Positions 1 to 9,131 of a stretch of DNA of 64,000 nucleotides are shown here, piece after piece (within the stretch, counting starts at the first letter, position 1; each line of letters starts with the position of its first letter). Both the position numbers and the translations under genes were made by a program. This DNA is from Bacteroidota bacterium (GTDB taxonomy: Bacteria; Bacteroidota; Ignavibacteria; Ignavibacteriales; Melioribacteraceae): assembly GCA_018818065.1 (NCBI GenBank), contig JAHISV010000003.1, positions 62,001 to 126,000 on the forward strand. Direction: 5' to 3'. The notes below the pieces were generated by a model, which was given only the letters and a program-made list of their open reading frames with translations, searched no databases and was not told the origin of the DNA.

Positions 1-2
1 CA

Positions 3-365
3 AACAATAAAAGTGGCGTCATAAAACTTGTACACGGAGAGAATAAAATTATCTTTATGGGTGATGCTGAAAAGCCAGTCGAGGATTATCTTATCAAAAG
101 ATACGGTGATTTTTTACAGTCAGATATCTTAAAAGTCGGACACCATGGAAGTAAAACCAGTAGCACAACCAGGTTTTTAGATCTCGTGAAACCCAAATAT
201 GGATTAATTAGTGTGGGTGAACATAACCGATTTAATCATCCCAGCAAAACTGTCTTGGATAAATTAAAAGAAAAGAATATCTTGCCGCTTAGAACTGATG
301 AATTGGGCGCAGTAATCATACAAAGTGATGGCAAGAGCTTTCAGTTTATCAATTGGAGAGATTAA
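3..365 (+). CDS. comEC: ComEC/Rec2-type DNA uptake protein, C-terminal fragment
   Basis: The reading frame is open from the window edge, so the start lies upstream. About 120 residues remain. They match the metallo-beta-lactamase-like domain at the end of ComEC/Rec2 competence proteins: a GDAE motif followed by KVGHHGSKTSS, which carries His residues typical of the fold, then a stretch ending in a small beta domain. In ComEC this domain follows the membrane channel that takes single-stranded DNA into the cytoplasm. The family assignment is strong for the fragment, but the channel part cannot be seen. murB follows 26 bases downstream on the same strand. Confidence 0.8.
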   Translation, partial: NNKSGVIKLVHGENKIIFMGDAEKPVEDYLIKRYGDFLQSDILKVGHHGSKTSSTTRFLDLVKPKYGLISVGEHNRFNHPSKTVLDKLKEKNILPLRTDELGAVIIQSDGKSFQFINWRD

Positions 366-391
366 TTCTTAGAAGGATATTTTAAGCAAAT

Positions 392-1411
392 ATGACTCCT
401 GAAATCATAAGAAACTACTCGTTGACTGACCTCAATACTTTCAATCTGGAAGTAGAAGCTGAATACTTCCTTGAATTATCCAAGCCTGGTGACTATAAAA
501 TTGTTTTAGAAAATGAGTCTTTACACAAAAAACCGAAGTTGATTCTTGGTGGAGGAAGTAATATGCTTTTCACCGGAGATTACGAAGGTTTAGTTATTAA
601 AAACTCTATTTCTGGAATTGAGGTGATTAAGGAGGATGGTAATTCTGTAATTATAGAAGTGGGTGCTGGTATTGTCTGGGATGACTTTGTAACATATTGC
701 GTTGATAACAATTATTGGGGTGTTGAGAACCTTTCGCTGATCCCCGGTACTGTAGGAGCCGCACCAATCCAGAATATTGGTGCATACGGCGTTGAATTAT
801 TTGATGTATTTCACTCTGCTAAAGGATTCTACTTGACCGACATGGAGGAGAAGGAATTCTATCGGGGTGATTGTGAGTTTGCCTATCGAAGTAGTGTATT
901 TAAGAAAAAAATGAAGAATGAATTTTTAATTACTTCTGTACTCTTCGAGTTGAAAAAAAATGCAAGCCCCTTACTTGAATATGGTAATCTGAAAAATGCG
1001 GCGGCAAGTTACGGGGATCGTCTTTCTATAAAAGATATTAGTGAAATTGTAAAAATAACCAGGTCTAAAAAGTTGCCGGATCCTAAAAAATACGGTAATG
1101 TTGGAAGTTTCTTTAAGAATCCAATTGTTGGAATAAGTACTCTTGAAGACTTAAAAAGTAAGTATGATGACGTAGTGTGGTTTGATATTGACGAAACTAG
1201 TTTTAAGATTCCTGCTGCATGGTTAATTGAAAAAGCTGGGTGGAAAGGAGCAAAGTTTGGAAATGTTGGGACTTATAGTAAACAGGCTCTGGTAATAATT
1301 AACTATGGCGGTGCAACCGGAAGTGAGATACTCCATTACGCTGACATGGTTAAAGAATCTGTCGATGAAAAATTTCAAATATTACTCGAAGAAGAAGTAA
1401 ACATTATATAA
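392..1411 (+). CDS. murB: UDP-N-acetylenolpyruvoylglucosamine reductase
   Basis: MurB is an FAD enzyme that reduces enolpyruvyl-UDP-GlcNAc with NADPH to UDP-MurNAc, the second committed step of peptidoglycan precursor synthesis in the cytoplasm. The 339 residues match the E. coli-type (type I) length. Visible landmarks are the FAD-binding GGGSNML near residue 53, the IPGTVGAAPIQNIGAYG segment around residues 114-130, the YRSSVFK tyrosine loop typical of type I enzymes, and GSFFKNP near residue 237 with the catalytic serine. murA, the preceding step, lies about 21 kb away in this window. Confidence 0.95.
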   Translation: MTPEIIRNYSLTDLNTFNLEVEAEYFLELSKPGDYKIVLENESLHKKPKLILGGGSNMLFTGDYEGLVIKNSISGIEVIKEDGNSVIIEVGAGIVWDDFVTYCVDNNYWGVENLSLIPGTVGAAPIQNIGAYGVELFDVFHSAKGFYLTDMEEKEFYRGDCEFAYRSSVFKKKMKNEFLITSVLFELKKNASPLLEYGNLKNAAASYGDRLSIKDISEIVKITRSKKLPDPKKYGNVGSFFKNPIVGISTLEDLKSKYDDVVWFDIDETSFKIPAAWLIEKAGWKGAKFGNVGTYSKQALVIINYGGATGSEILHYADMVKESVDEKFQILLEEEVNII

Positions 1412-1444
1412 ATAACAAAGTGAAATAAATTATTAAGAGGAAAA

Positions 1445-3595
1445 ATGGGAGAGTTGGTTTCTAACTACGGTATCTTAATTGCGATAGCACTGGTAATATT
1501 AGGTGGTACGTTTAATTTTGTTGGGTATAGGTTTATAAATATCTGGAAGGTATTAACCGGAATTATAGTTGCCATTCCAGTAAGTGACATTTTATCAGAG
1601 CTACTTTTTCAATCGGATGCAACTGTAACTGTTTTTGTAATATGTGTTGCGGTTCTTGTCCTTTTAGTATTATTAATTGATAAGGTCTACTGGATATTTA
1701 ATGGACTCAGCGTTGCAGTTTATTTATTGATGTCATATAGTTTGTTTACAGGAGTCAGTTCCAGTCTTCTAATCTTTAGTATATTTTTCATCTTGCTGGG
1801 TTATTCTTCTTATAAACATCCTGTCTTTTTTGAAAGACTTGCCACTTCATTTGTTGGTGGTTTATTGGCAGTTTATGGTTTATTTCTACTCTTCTCTGGC
1901 GAATTTCTATCATCTGCTATTTCAACTGAGCTTGTCCTTTATTCTGTAATTGCCGCCATCGCTCTTGGTTTTGTTGGTTCAATTTACCAGTACTCGAAAT
2001 TTGGATTTTATGATGAGAAGAGTGATGAAGAAGTAAAAGAATTAGGTGGTGTTGAGAAGATATACAGAGAACTTACTCAACCATTCTTCGATTTAGCGCA
2101 TACTTCTCAGGCATTATTTGGGCTAAATCTTTCCTACGTTTTAGAAGGGCTCTGCTACTTTGGTGTTGTTGGTTTGCTTGCAATTTTCTTTAACCAGTCC
2201 GTCGGACTTGACGACGTTGATGCTGGACGTATGGTTGGCGTGCTCACCGGTGGTATCACACTTGCTATGCTCTTCCTCGGCGCAACTGTTGACTGGATTG
2301 GTATCAGGAAAGCACTTTTACTATCACTCGTACTAATGTTTGCTGGTAGAATTTTATTGCCAATTGCCCCGGGAATGGGGGGCACAGGGATGTGGAGTGC
2401 CGCTCACATATTCTCTATGCTTGGAATACTCGGTATCATTTTAGGATATGGTATTTATCAGCCAGCTGCTTATGCGGCAGTTAAAAAGTTTACTACGGAA
2501 AAAACAGCCGCCATGGGTTATGCCATGTTGTATGCCTTAATGAATTTAGGTGGATTTTTACCCGGTCTTATTTCCCCACCAGTGAGAAAGGGATATGGAA
2601 TTGAAGGTGTATTTTATGTTTATGCCGGAATAACAATCCTGGGTATTCTTGTTGTTACAATTTTTATGACCAAGAAAGCTATAAAGAAAGCTGTCGGCGA
2701 TGCGAGTGGAGTAACTGCCGATTCAAAGGATGATTCCAAGGACGAGGGTGGATTTTCAGCTTTCAAAAATGAACTTGTGAAACAGGTAACAAATAATAAG
2801 AGAAAAACATATGGATCTTTGATTGGGTATGGAGTATTTCTCTTTATCTGTATCATCAAAGAATTATTCCACACAAGTATAATGACTGGTTTTTCTGATA
2901 ATGCTGTTATGACAATGTTTTTCGGCTTCTCCTGGTGGTATCTTGCAGCAATCGGTCTATTAGTTACCTTGATATTTATCATCACAGATCCTCGGTTTGT
3001 CTATTTCATTTTCATTCTTATTTTCGTTCAAACACTTTTTGCTCATAACTGGTTAACAATACCTCAGTATACTAGCAGGGCTTTTGAGGGTTTTGTGAGT
3101 GATAATTTTGAATTTTTCACAAACCTTAATCCGATATTTATATTTGTTCTTACGCCGATTGTAACTGCTTTTACTGCAAAGCGGAATACTTACAATATGA
3201 TGATCCTCGGAACGTTTGTTATGGCTATGCCGACCTTCTTATTGGTAATGGGACCAAATCTAAATACTTTGTTAAGTTACCTGGTAATAATGACTATTGG
3301 CGAAGCAATGTGGCAGCCACGTTTCTTACAATGGGTAGCTGAGATTGCACCTAAAAACATGACAGGTATTTACATGGGTATTGGTCAGTTTCCATGGTTC
3401 CTTACTAAGGTAATCACAAGTCTTTATTCCGGGTGGTTCCTCATGAATTACTGCCCAATTGATACTTTACCAGCAAATATGGATACAGAGTATATGTGGT
3501 TGATTTATGGTGTAATTGCTATGGTCAGCCCTGTTGGATTACTATTGGCTAAAGGCTGGATGCAGAAAGGATTCAAAACCAAACACGAAGGTTAG
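1445..3595 (+). CDS. MFS-like transporter with extra N-terminal membrane module
   Basis: This is a 716-residue polytopic membrane protein. Residues about 1-190 form several hydrophobic helices with no charged MFS signature, resembling small TMEM198/DUF4203-like modules. A soluble linker around 185-220 follows. From about residue 230 a transporter-like fold begins, with paired glycine-rich helices (for example the LFLGATVDWIGIRKALLL segment, a loop-2 type position) and a cytoplasmic linker near 415-445 rich in Asp and Lys. Usual MFS proteins have 400-450 residues, so the N-terminal module is an addition. The substrate is unknown. A ribosome-binding site (agagg) precedes the ATG. murB lies 33 bases upstream. 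Confidence 0.6.
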   Translation: MGELVSNYGILIAIALVILGGTFNFVGYRFINIWKVLTGIIVAIPVSDILSELLFQSDATVTVFVICVAVLVLLVLLIDKVYWIFNGLSVAVYLLMSYSLFTGVSSSLLIFSIFFILLGYSSYKHPVFFERLATSFVGGLLAVYGLFLLFSGEFLSSAISTELVLYSVIAAIALGFVGSIYQYSKFGFYDEKSDEEVKELGGVEKIYRELTQPFFDLAHTSQALFGLNLSYVLEGLCYFGVVGLLAIFFNQSVGLDDVDAGRMVGVLTGGITLAMLFLGATVDWIGIRKALLLSLVLMFAGRILLPIAPGMGGTGMWSAAHIFSMLGILGIILGYGIYQPAAYAAVKKFTTEKTAAMGYAMLYALMNLGGFLPGLISPPVRKGYGIEGVFYVYAGITILGILVVTIFMTKKAIKKAVGDASGVTADSKDDSKDEGGFSAFKNELVKQVTNNKRKTYGSLIGYGVFLFICIIKELFHTSIMTGFSDNAVMTMFFGFSWWYLAAIGLLVTLIFIITDPRFVYFIFILIFVQTLFAHNWLTIPQYTSRAFEGFVSDNFEFFTNLNPIFIFVLTPIVTAFTAKRNTYNMMILGTFVMAMPTFLLVMGPNLNTLLSYLVIMTIGEAMWQPRFLQWVAEIAPKNMTGIYMGIGQFPWFLTKVITSLYSGWFLMNYCPIDTLPANMDTEYMWLIYGVIAMVSPVGLLLAKGWMQKGFKTKHEG

Positions 3596-3619
3596 AATAA
3601 TATTTTTTAGCGGGAATTA

Positions 3620-4288
3620 ATGGACATCGATAAAAATAAAAACTATGCAGTCTTAACCGGTGATGTTATTGGATCTTCCTCATTGCCGGACGAAAAACGA
3701 TCAGAAATGCTTAATCGGTTAAGAAAAACTTATGAGATTGTCATCCAAACGTATTCGGTGGAATCGTCACTTGATATTGATATTTTTAGTGGGGATTCCT
3801 GGCAAATATTACTGGTAGATCCTTCAAAAAGTATTAAAGCTGCCTTACTTTTTAGATCTTACTTTAAGGGATGTCAACCATCCCTTAAAGTTGATACGCG
3901 TATTTCCATAGGGGTTGGCAGCGTTTCTTCTTTAAATCCAGACCGACTTTCACAAAGTGATGGTGAGGCATTCAGAATGTCCGGTCGCGCTTTATCTGAT
4001 ACTGTTGTCAAACAAAATCTGCATTTCAGTTCTTCTGATAACCAAACTGAAAGTATTGTTAATGCGCAGTTAATTCTTCTCGATTTTCTTTCAACAAATT
4101 GGACGGAGAAGCAAGCACTGGCAGTTGCTGGTGCCTTAATGGGTCTATCACAAACTGAAATTGGTAACTTGTGGGAAATACCAATCAAACAGCAATCCGT
4201 TGCGGATTTTCTTTCTGGTGCTGGCTGGAAACAGGTTGAAATATCCCTGGATTTATCAGAAAAATGGTTAAAGGACACAGGTATATAA
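3620..4288 (+). CDS. SatD-like protein with C-terminal helix-turn-helix
   Basis: The 222-residue soluble protein begins with AVLTGDVIGSS, followed by a FSGDSWQ motif near residue 56 and a GEAFRMSGRAL motif near 115. This layout is that of the SatD family, named from the Streptococcus mutans sat (acid tolerance) locus. The last 70 residues look like a helix-turn-helix of the LxLSQTEIGNLW type, suggesting DNA or RNA contact. The DUF3307 membrane protein follows after 110 bases. SatD and DUF3307 genes are often neighbours, from memory, which supports both calls. The biochemical function of the family is not established. Confidence 0.6.
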   Translation: MDIDKNKNYAVLTGDVIGSSSLPDEKRSEMLNRLRKTYEIVIQTYSVESSLDIDIFSGDSWQILLVDPSKSIKAALLFRSYFKGCQPSLKVDTRISIGVGSVSSLNPDRLSQSDGEAFRMSGRALSDTVVKQNLHFSSSDNQTESIVNAQLILLDFLSTNWTEKQALAVAGALMGLSQTEIGNLWEIPIKQQSVADFLSGAGWKQVEISLDLSEKWLKDTGI

Positions 4289-4324
4289 GCCTGTTATTTG
4301 GGGAAACAGGCAAATCAGCCTGTT
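4289..4324 (+). promoter_or_regulatory. Hairpin with alternative pairing between SatD-like and DUF3307 genes
   Basis: Immediately after the SatD-like stop codon, GCCTGTT (4289-4295) can pair with AACAGGC (4305-4311). A second copy of GCCTGTT lies at 4318-4324 and could pair with the same AACAGGC. The two stems are mutually exclusive, as in an attenuator. No long U-tract follows, so this is not a standard terminator. A regulatory role is inference from base pairing alone. Confidence 0.3.
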
Positions 4325-4398
4325 AGTAATGGCGGGAATAAAAATAGCATCAGGGGAGTATTAGGGTAGAATTAGAATAAAATATAAGGTGGATCGAT

Positions 4399-5136
4399 TT
4401 GTCAGAAATTAGCAAAGAGATAATTATCTACTTATTTGCCGCCCATATAATTGGCGATTTTGTATTTCAGAGTAAAGCGGATGTACAAAACAAAAGTAAA
4501 CCTGCCGTATTAGCAAAGCATTCTCTTATAATAACTCTTTTATCTTTCGTTATTGTAGGTGTATGGAATTTGTGGTATCTGTCTTTATTTATTGGGACCA
4601 GTCACATAATTATTGATTATATAAAAGCAAAATATGGCCAAGATAAAATATTTCCTTTTCTTCTGGATCAGTTTGCACACCTCATTTTCATATTAATTGC
4701 TGCATTTTATGTTTCTACAATCGATAACATTCAGTTCTTTTGGAGTGAATTAGCTGGTGGGATTTATTTGTCGGCAATAGTGGTAATTTCAGGACTGGTT
4801 CTTTTAATAAGAACCGGTGGAATATTTATTGGAATAATAGTTACCCCATTCTTACAGCAAATTAACTCGGAAGAAGTCAGACCTGCGCGAGGACTTTCCA
4901 GCGGCGGTGAGTGGATAGGCAGCCTGGAAAGAATATTAATTTTCATAATGCTTCTAATGGAAATTCCTGCCGCGGTAGGATTCCTGATTGCCGCAAAATC
5001 AATTCTCCGCTTTGGTGAGATTAAAGAATCACAGAATAGAATGGAGGCCGAGTATATAATTATTGGAACCTTCCTGAGCTTTATTTGGGGATTAATTATT
5101 TCTTACGGTGTGTTACAACTATTGCAGAATATATAA
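4399..5136 (+). CDS. DUF3307 family membrane protein
   Basis: This 245-residue, highly hydrophobic protein has about six or seven membrane segments. The N-terminal AAHIIGDFVFQS followed by a conserved LAKHS and later a SHIIIDYIK segment is the hallmark of DUF3307: small membrane proteins with conserved His/Asp pairs inside helices. It starts at TTG with AAGGTGG just upstream. It follows the SatD-like gene, with which it probably forms a functional pair. Its activity is unknown. The His/Asp pattern suggests either metal binding or proton-coupled chemistry, which is inference only. Confidence 0.7.
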   Translation: MSEISKEIIIYLFAAHIIGDFVFQSKADVQNKSKPAVLAKHSLIITLLSFVIVGVWNLWYLSLFIGTSHIIIDYIKAKYGQDKIFPFLLDQFAHLIFILIAAFYVSTIDNIQFFWSELAGGIYLSAIVVISGLVLLIRTGGIFIGIIVTPFLQQINSEEVRPARGLSSGGEWIGSLERILIFIMLLMEIPAAVGFLIAAKSILRFGEIKESQNRMEAEYIIIGTFLSFIWGLIISYGVLQLLQNI

Positions 5137-5147
5137 ACAGGAAATTA

Positions 5148-6722
5148 TTGAAAAAGCAAAATAAAAAAATTTACGACTATGTTATTATCGGGAGCGGATT
5201 CGGCGGTGCTGTCTCCGCCCTTCGATTATCTGAAAAGGGTTATAAAGTTCTTGTAATAGAAAAAGGCAAAGCGTTTAACCCGGGAGACTTTCCCAAAACC
5301 AACTGGAATCTAAGAAAATGGTTATGGGTTCCTTTCCTCCGTTTCTTTGGATTTTTCAAAATAACTTACTTCAAACACATTGGTGTCTTATCAGGCGTTG
5401 GTGTTGGTGGCGGATCACTTGTTTATGCAAATGCATTGCCGGTTCCCAAAAGTGATTTCTTTGAATCAAAGTCATGGTCACATCTAAATGACTGGGAGGA
5501 TGATCTCAAACCATTTTACGATAAAGCAAAAAACATGTTAGGTGTTGCTTCAAATCCTCGTTTTGATATTGGCGACAAAACTCTCAAATCAATTGCTGTA
5601 GAGTACAACAAGGAATCAGAATTTAAAACAACTGAGGTTGCCGTTTATTTTAACAATGACGAAAAAGAATGCGACCCATATTTTGATGGGGGTGGTCCGT
5701 TAAGGAAACCATGTACTTTTTGCGGACATTGTATGATTGGATGCAATGAAGGGGCAAAGAATACTCTTGATAAAAACTATCTTTACTTTGCCAGAAAACA
5801 TGGTGCAGAAATATTACCCGAACATAAAGTGCACAGCATTAAGCCGATAATAGGGGACTCTGATACCAATTTGTATGAAGTCTGCTACAAATCATCCACA
5901 AAAATTATTCGCAAAGGTAAATCAGTTTATTCCAAAGGTATCGTATTTGCGGGTGGAGTCCTGGGGACAATTCCATTACTTCTTAAACTAAAAAAAACAA
6001 CCTTGCCAAATTTATCTGATATGATTGGTCGAAAGATCAGAACAAACTCCGAGAGCCTTCTTGGAATAACAACCCCAGGGAAGAAGAATGATTTTTCTGA
6101 AGGTATTGCAATCAGTTCAATATTTCATACGGACGATTATAGTCATGTGGAACCTGTCAGGTACCCGGCTGGTTCCGGTTTCTGGCGACTGGCATTAACA
6201 CCAATGATTAAAGGAGGAAATGTTTTTCAAAGAACAGGTCAGGTTATCTTTAATATCATTAAACAACCTGTCAAATTTCTTAAGACCTATTTTGTAGATG
6301 ACTGGGCAAAGCGAACACAAATACTATTATTCATGCGAACCATAGATAGCACTCTTACATTTAAGAAAGGTATGGTCGGGATGAAATCATCCATGGATGA
6401 AGGGGATCCTCCCAGCGCATTTATTCCCGAAGCATTGGAAATTGCTGAGAAGTTTGCTGAACGAACGGGCGGTTTGGCAACGGCTCTTGTATCAGAATCC
6501 CTACTGGGAATTCCGACGACTGCTCATATTCTTGGAGGTGCAGTTATGGGTGATTCTCCTGATAATGGAGTAATAGACAAGGACAATAAAATATTTGGAT
6601 ACGATAATATGTATGTATGTGATGGTTCCATGATTTCTGCTAACCCTGGAGTAAATCCCTCTTTAACTATTACAGCCATCACTGAAAGAGCGATGAGTAA
6701 AATTCCACAAAAAGATTCGTAA
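5148..6722 (+). CDS. GMC-family FAD oxidoreductase with four-cysteine motif
   Basis: A flavoprotein of the glucose-methanol-choline family, closest in layout to cholesterol oxidase-like members. The dinucleotide-binding motif IIGSGFGGAVSA sits near the N-terminus, VGVGGGSLVYANA near residue 90, and the C-terminal GVNPSLTITAITER motif closes the FAD domain. The cysteines at residues 189, 192, 195 and 199 form C-x2-C-x2-C-x3-C, a ferredoxin-like arrangement. I place the start at TTG 5148 (524 residues) because AGGAAAT precedes it and it avoids a 52-base overlap with DUF3307. A longer TTG start at 5085 is possible but lacks a site. The substrate is unknown. Confidence 0.8.
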   Translation: MKKQNKKIYDYVIIGSGFGGAVSALRLSEKGYKVLVIEKGKAFNPGDFPKTNWNLRKWLWVPFLRFFGFFKITYFKHIGVLSGVGVGGGSLVYANALPVPKSDFFESKSWSHLNDWEDDLKPFYDKAKNMLGVASNPRFDIGDKTLKSIAVEYNKESEFKTTEVAVYFNNDEKECDPYFDGGGPLRKPCTFCGHCMIGCNEGAKNTLDKNYLYFARKHGAEILPEHKVHSIKPIIGDSDTNLYEVCYKSSTKIIRKGKSVYSKGIVFAGGVLGTIPLLLKLKKTTLPNLSDMIGRKIRTNSESLLGITTPGKKNDFSEGIAISSIFHTDDYSHVEPVRYPAGSGFWRLALTPMIKGGNVFQRTGQVIFNIIKQPVKFLKTYFVDDWAKRTQILLFMRTIDSTLTFKKGMVGMKSSMDEGDPPSAFIPEALEIAEKFAERTGGLATALVSESLLGIPTTAHILGGAVMGDSPDNGVIDKDNKIFGYDNMYVCDGSMISANPGVNPSLTITAITERAMSKIPQKDS

Positions 6723-6744
6723 TCAAACCAGCCAGGGAGTTCAT

Positions 6745-7794
6745 ATGTTTCGTCTGTCAGTATTTATATTTATTGCATTTCTATCATGCACCACAGAAAA
6801 GTTACTCCCGCAATATAAGTTCGAATTTCATTCGCAATATTCAGATAGTGTTACCAGTCTAAGAGGATTGTATGCCTTCAATGATGAGATATGTATTGCT
6901 GGTGGGAGTGGTAATAAACTTCTGCTAACGCCGGATGGTGGTAACAAGTGGGTTCAGATCCAAACTCCCTCTGATGAAAATTATGATTTTAGAGATGTAC
7001 ATTTAATTGGGGATACAAGAATTCTTTTAATGGCAGCCGGGCAGCCAGCCAGACTATTCTATTCTGATGATCTGGGTAAATCCTATAATGTTTCTTATGA
7101 AAATCAAAATCCAGCAGTCTTTTTTAATTCAATGACCTTTTGGAATGGAAATACGGGAATAGCATTTAGTGATCCCATTGATGATAAATTTCTTCTTGTT
7201 GAGACAAATAATGGTGGTGCAAGCTGGCATGAAATTGATTATGGACGGAGACCTGCTAACGAAATGAATGAAGCGGGATTTGCCGCCAGTGGATCCATGA
7301 TTACTACTTATGGTGATGGGTATGTATGGTTCGGCACAGGAGGGAGTGTTGCAAGAATTTTTTATTCGAATGACTATGGAAGCAATTGGAGAATGAGTTC
7401 GACACCAATACTTCACGGTGAAAGTTCGCAAGGTATATTTTCAGTTTCCTTTAAGGACTCCCTTAATGGAGTTATTGTAGGTGGCGATTACAATCAATTA
7501 AACCTTCGTGACAGTTCAGCGGCGTGGACAAATGATGGAGGTAAAACCTGGCAGTTGAGTGAAGTATTGCCTTTTGGATTCAGATCCTGTGTTGCTTATG
7601 TAAATGATGGAATTGATGAATTTTATGTTGCTACTGGTCCCTCAGGCACAGATTATTCCATTGATGATGGGAAAAATTGGGTGCATATTGATTCACTAGG
7701 ATTTCACTCGGTCAGCGTTGCAAATGATGGAAAAACCATCTGGCTTTCCGGTTCAGAAGGAAGAATTTCAAAATTGTCTTTTCATAGAAAATGA
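6745..7794 (+). CDS. Ycf48-like beta-propeller lipoprotein
   Basis: A 349-residue exported protein. The signal peptide ends in a lipobox (FLSC, Cys at residue 15), predicting a membrane-anchored lipoprotein. The mature part repeats the BNR/Ycf48 pattern, blocks ending in G-G-x-x-W (DGGNKW, NGGASWHE, YGSNWRM, DGGKTWQ, DGKNWVH), which build a seven-bladed propeller. In this bacterial group such proteins are usually annotated as Ycf48-like or, loosely, oxidoreductase. No catalytic function can be read. It begins 22 bases after the GMC gene, so it is probably co-transcribed. A related propeller forms the sensor of the kinase at 20666. Confidence 0.75.
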   Translation: MFRLSVFIFIAFLSCTTEKLLPQYKFEFHSQYSDSVTSLRGLYAFNDEICIAGGSGNKLLLTPDGGNKWVQIQTPSDENYDFRDVHLIGDTRILLMAAGQPARLFYSDDLGKSYNVSYENQNPAVFFNSMTFWNGNTGIAFSDPIDDKFLLVETNNGGASWHEIDYGRRPANEMNEAGFAASGSMITTYGDGYVWFGTGGSVARIFYSNDYGSNWRMSSTPILHGESSQGIFSVSFKDSLNGVIVGGDYNQLNLRDSSAAWTNDGGKTWQLSEVLPFGFRSCVAYVNDGIDEFYVATGPSGTDYSIDDGKNWVHIDSLGFHSVSVANDGKTIWLSGSEGRISKLSFHRK

Positions 7795-7803
7795 TATTGG
7801 TTT

Positions 7804-9030
7804 ATGAATACCCAAAATCTCAGGCAGAAAAATTGTTGGTTATCTCTATTTGATCTGAAGATAGTTATATCAGTATTACTGCTATCACTTTTAGGCTGCA
7901 GGGAGGAGTTGAATATTAATGACGATAGTGATAATACAGATTATGAGCTGAGTGATATTGTTAAAGGAAGGGAACAGAGATTAACAAAAAACGATTTTAG
8001 AATTGGCCTTAATGAGAAAGGTTTAGTTTCTCAACGACAAAGATCTTACATAAAATATGGTTGGCCGGGTTCTGTTTACGGTGCCGGTTTATGGATTTCC
8101 GGATATCAAAATGGAGAAATACGTGCTAATGTTGTTGGAATTGGGGAGAATACGAACTCTTCTTTTGATCCCGTGATTGATAGTGAGGTTGGAGAAGTGT
8201 ATTACGTGTTACCGTCCATGATCGAAAATCCATTTAATGAGTGGCCTGAATCATTCCCCAAAAATTTACAAAATGAGCCAAAATTATTTGGTTCTGAAAT
8301 GTGCTGGGTTCAATTAAAATCCGCTACGTCGACACTTACCGGAATTCATAGTGCTGCATTTGATGGCTTGAGTGTATCACAATCAATATATTGTCTAAAT
8401 GAGGATGCTAGTAGAAATGCTGTTTTCATTAGATACGAGATAGAAAATAAGAGTGAATTTGACCTGAGAGACGTCTATCTGGGCTTTTACCGGGATATAG
8501 ATCTATTCTTTGGCAGCACTAATGGTGATTATGTCGGTTATGATTCTCAATGGCAGATATCTTATACGTTTTCAAAAGAATACCCTCCGGAAATTAACAG
8601 ATTAGTTGGTGTAGGATGTGCTGTCCTTAAAACAGATGAGCAGATTGGAGCCGGCGTTGAGCTTTATTCTCATAGATATATAACAAGAGGTGATTCTACC
8701 AGATTTGGCGAGGGGGTACTGACTCCGGAAAGTGCTTATTGGGCTCTTAAGGGACTGGATAATAATGGTGATGATATGATCAACCCGGTTTCAGGTGAAA
8801 CAACAAGATATGCCCTTGATGGTAACCCAATTAGCAGAGATGGTTGGGTTGATGATGCACGAGATAGCAGGGCATTGATCTCGGTTGGTCCCATTTCGCT
8901 GGAAAGTTATGGCAAAACTGAACTCTTAATAGTGATTTACGTTGCTTACGGGTCGGATTTAAGTAGTCTCATCACGAATATTAAATTGATAGGCAGCAAT
9001 CTTATTTCCAATCCAGGTCTCTGGCTATAA
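7804..9030 (+). CDS. Lipoprotein of unknown function
   Basis: The 408-residue product has an N-terminal signal sequence with a lipobox (LLGC, Cys near residue 32) after a longer than usual positively charged leader. The mature part carries a GAGLWISGY motif near residue 95 and a run of beta-rich segments with many aromatic residues. A Ca2+-site-like DNNGDDMIN loop occurs near residue 320. I do not recognise a named family, although GAGLWI-type motifs recur in exported proteins of Ignavibacteria-like bacteria (from memory). It starts 9 bases after the Ycf48-like gene, so GMC oxidoreductase, propeller and this lipoprotein may form one envelope operon. Confidence 0.6.
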   Translation: MNTQNLRQKNCWLSLFDLKIVISVLLLSLLGCREELNINDDSDNTDYELSDIVKGREQRLTKNDFRIGLNEKGLVSQRQRSYIKYGWPGSVYGAGLWISGYQNGEIRANVVGIGENTNSSFDPVIDSEVGEVYYVLPSMIENPFNEWPESFPKNLQNEPKLFGSEMCWVQLKSATSTLTGIHSAAFDGLSVSQSIYCLNEDASRNAVFIRYEIENKSEFDLRDVYLGFYRDIDLFFGSTNGDYVGYDSQWQISYTFSKEYPPEINRLVGVGCAVLKTDEQIGAGVELYSHRYITRGDSTRFGEGVLTPESAYWALKGLDNNGDDMINPVSGETTRYALDGNPISRDGWVDDARDSRALISVGPISLESYGKTELLIVIYVAYGSDLSSLITNIKLIGSNLISNPGLWL

Positions 9031-9062
9031 ATAGTAATCCGATTTAGAATTAAAAAAAATAC

Positions 9063-9125
9063 TTGCTTCGATATGAAATTATATTTATATATGTAAGCAC
9101 TAACGTAATATCTAATGTAAGCAAG
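9063..9125 (+). promoter_or_regulatory. Promoter and possible operator of the hut operon
   Basis: TTGCTT (9063-9068) and TATATA (9086-9091) are separated by 17 bases, a plausible housekeeping promoter. Two direct copies of ATGTAAGCA lie at 9091-9099 and 9115-9123. CTTGCTT at 9062-9068, overlapping the -35, is the inverse of AAGCAAG at 9119-9125. MarR proteins commonly bind inverted repeats over their own promoter, so autoregulation is a reasonable inference. Confidence 0.35.
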
Positions 9126-9131
9126 GATAAG

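Noticed and set aside
2620..2985. Minus-strand open frame of about 120 codons inside the MFS-like gene
   Set aside because: It is antisense to a continuous membrane protein with clear family features, lacks a ribosome-binding site, and shows no recognisable domain.
3874..4278. Minus-strand open frame opposite the SatD-like gene
   Set aside because: The plus-strand protein has family motifs. The antisense product has none and no start signal.
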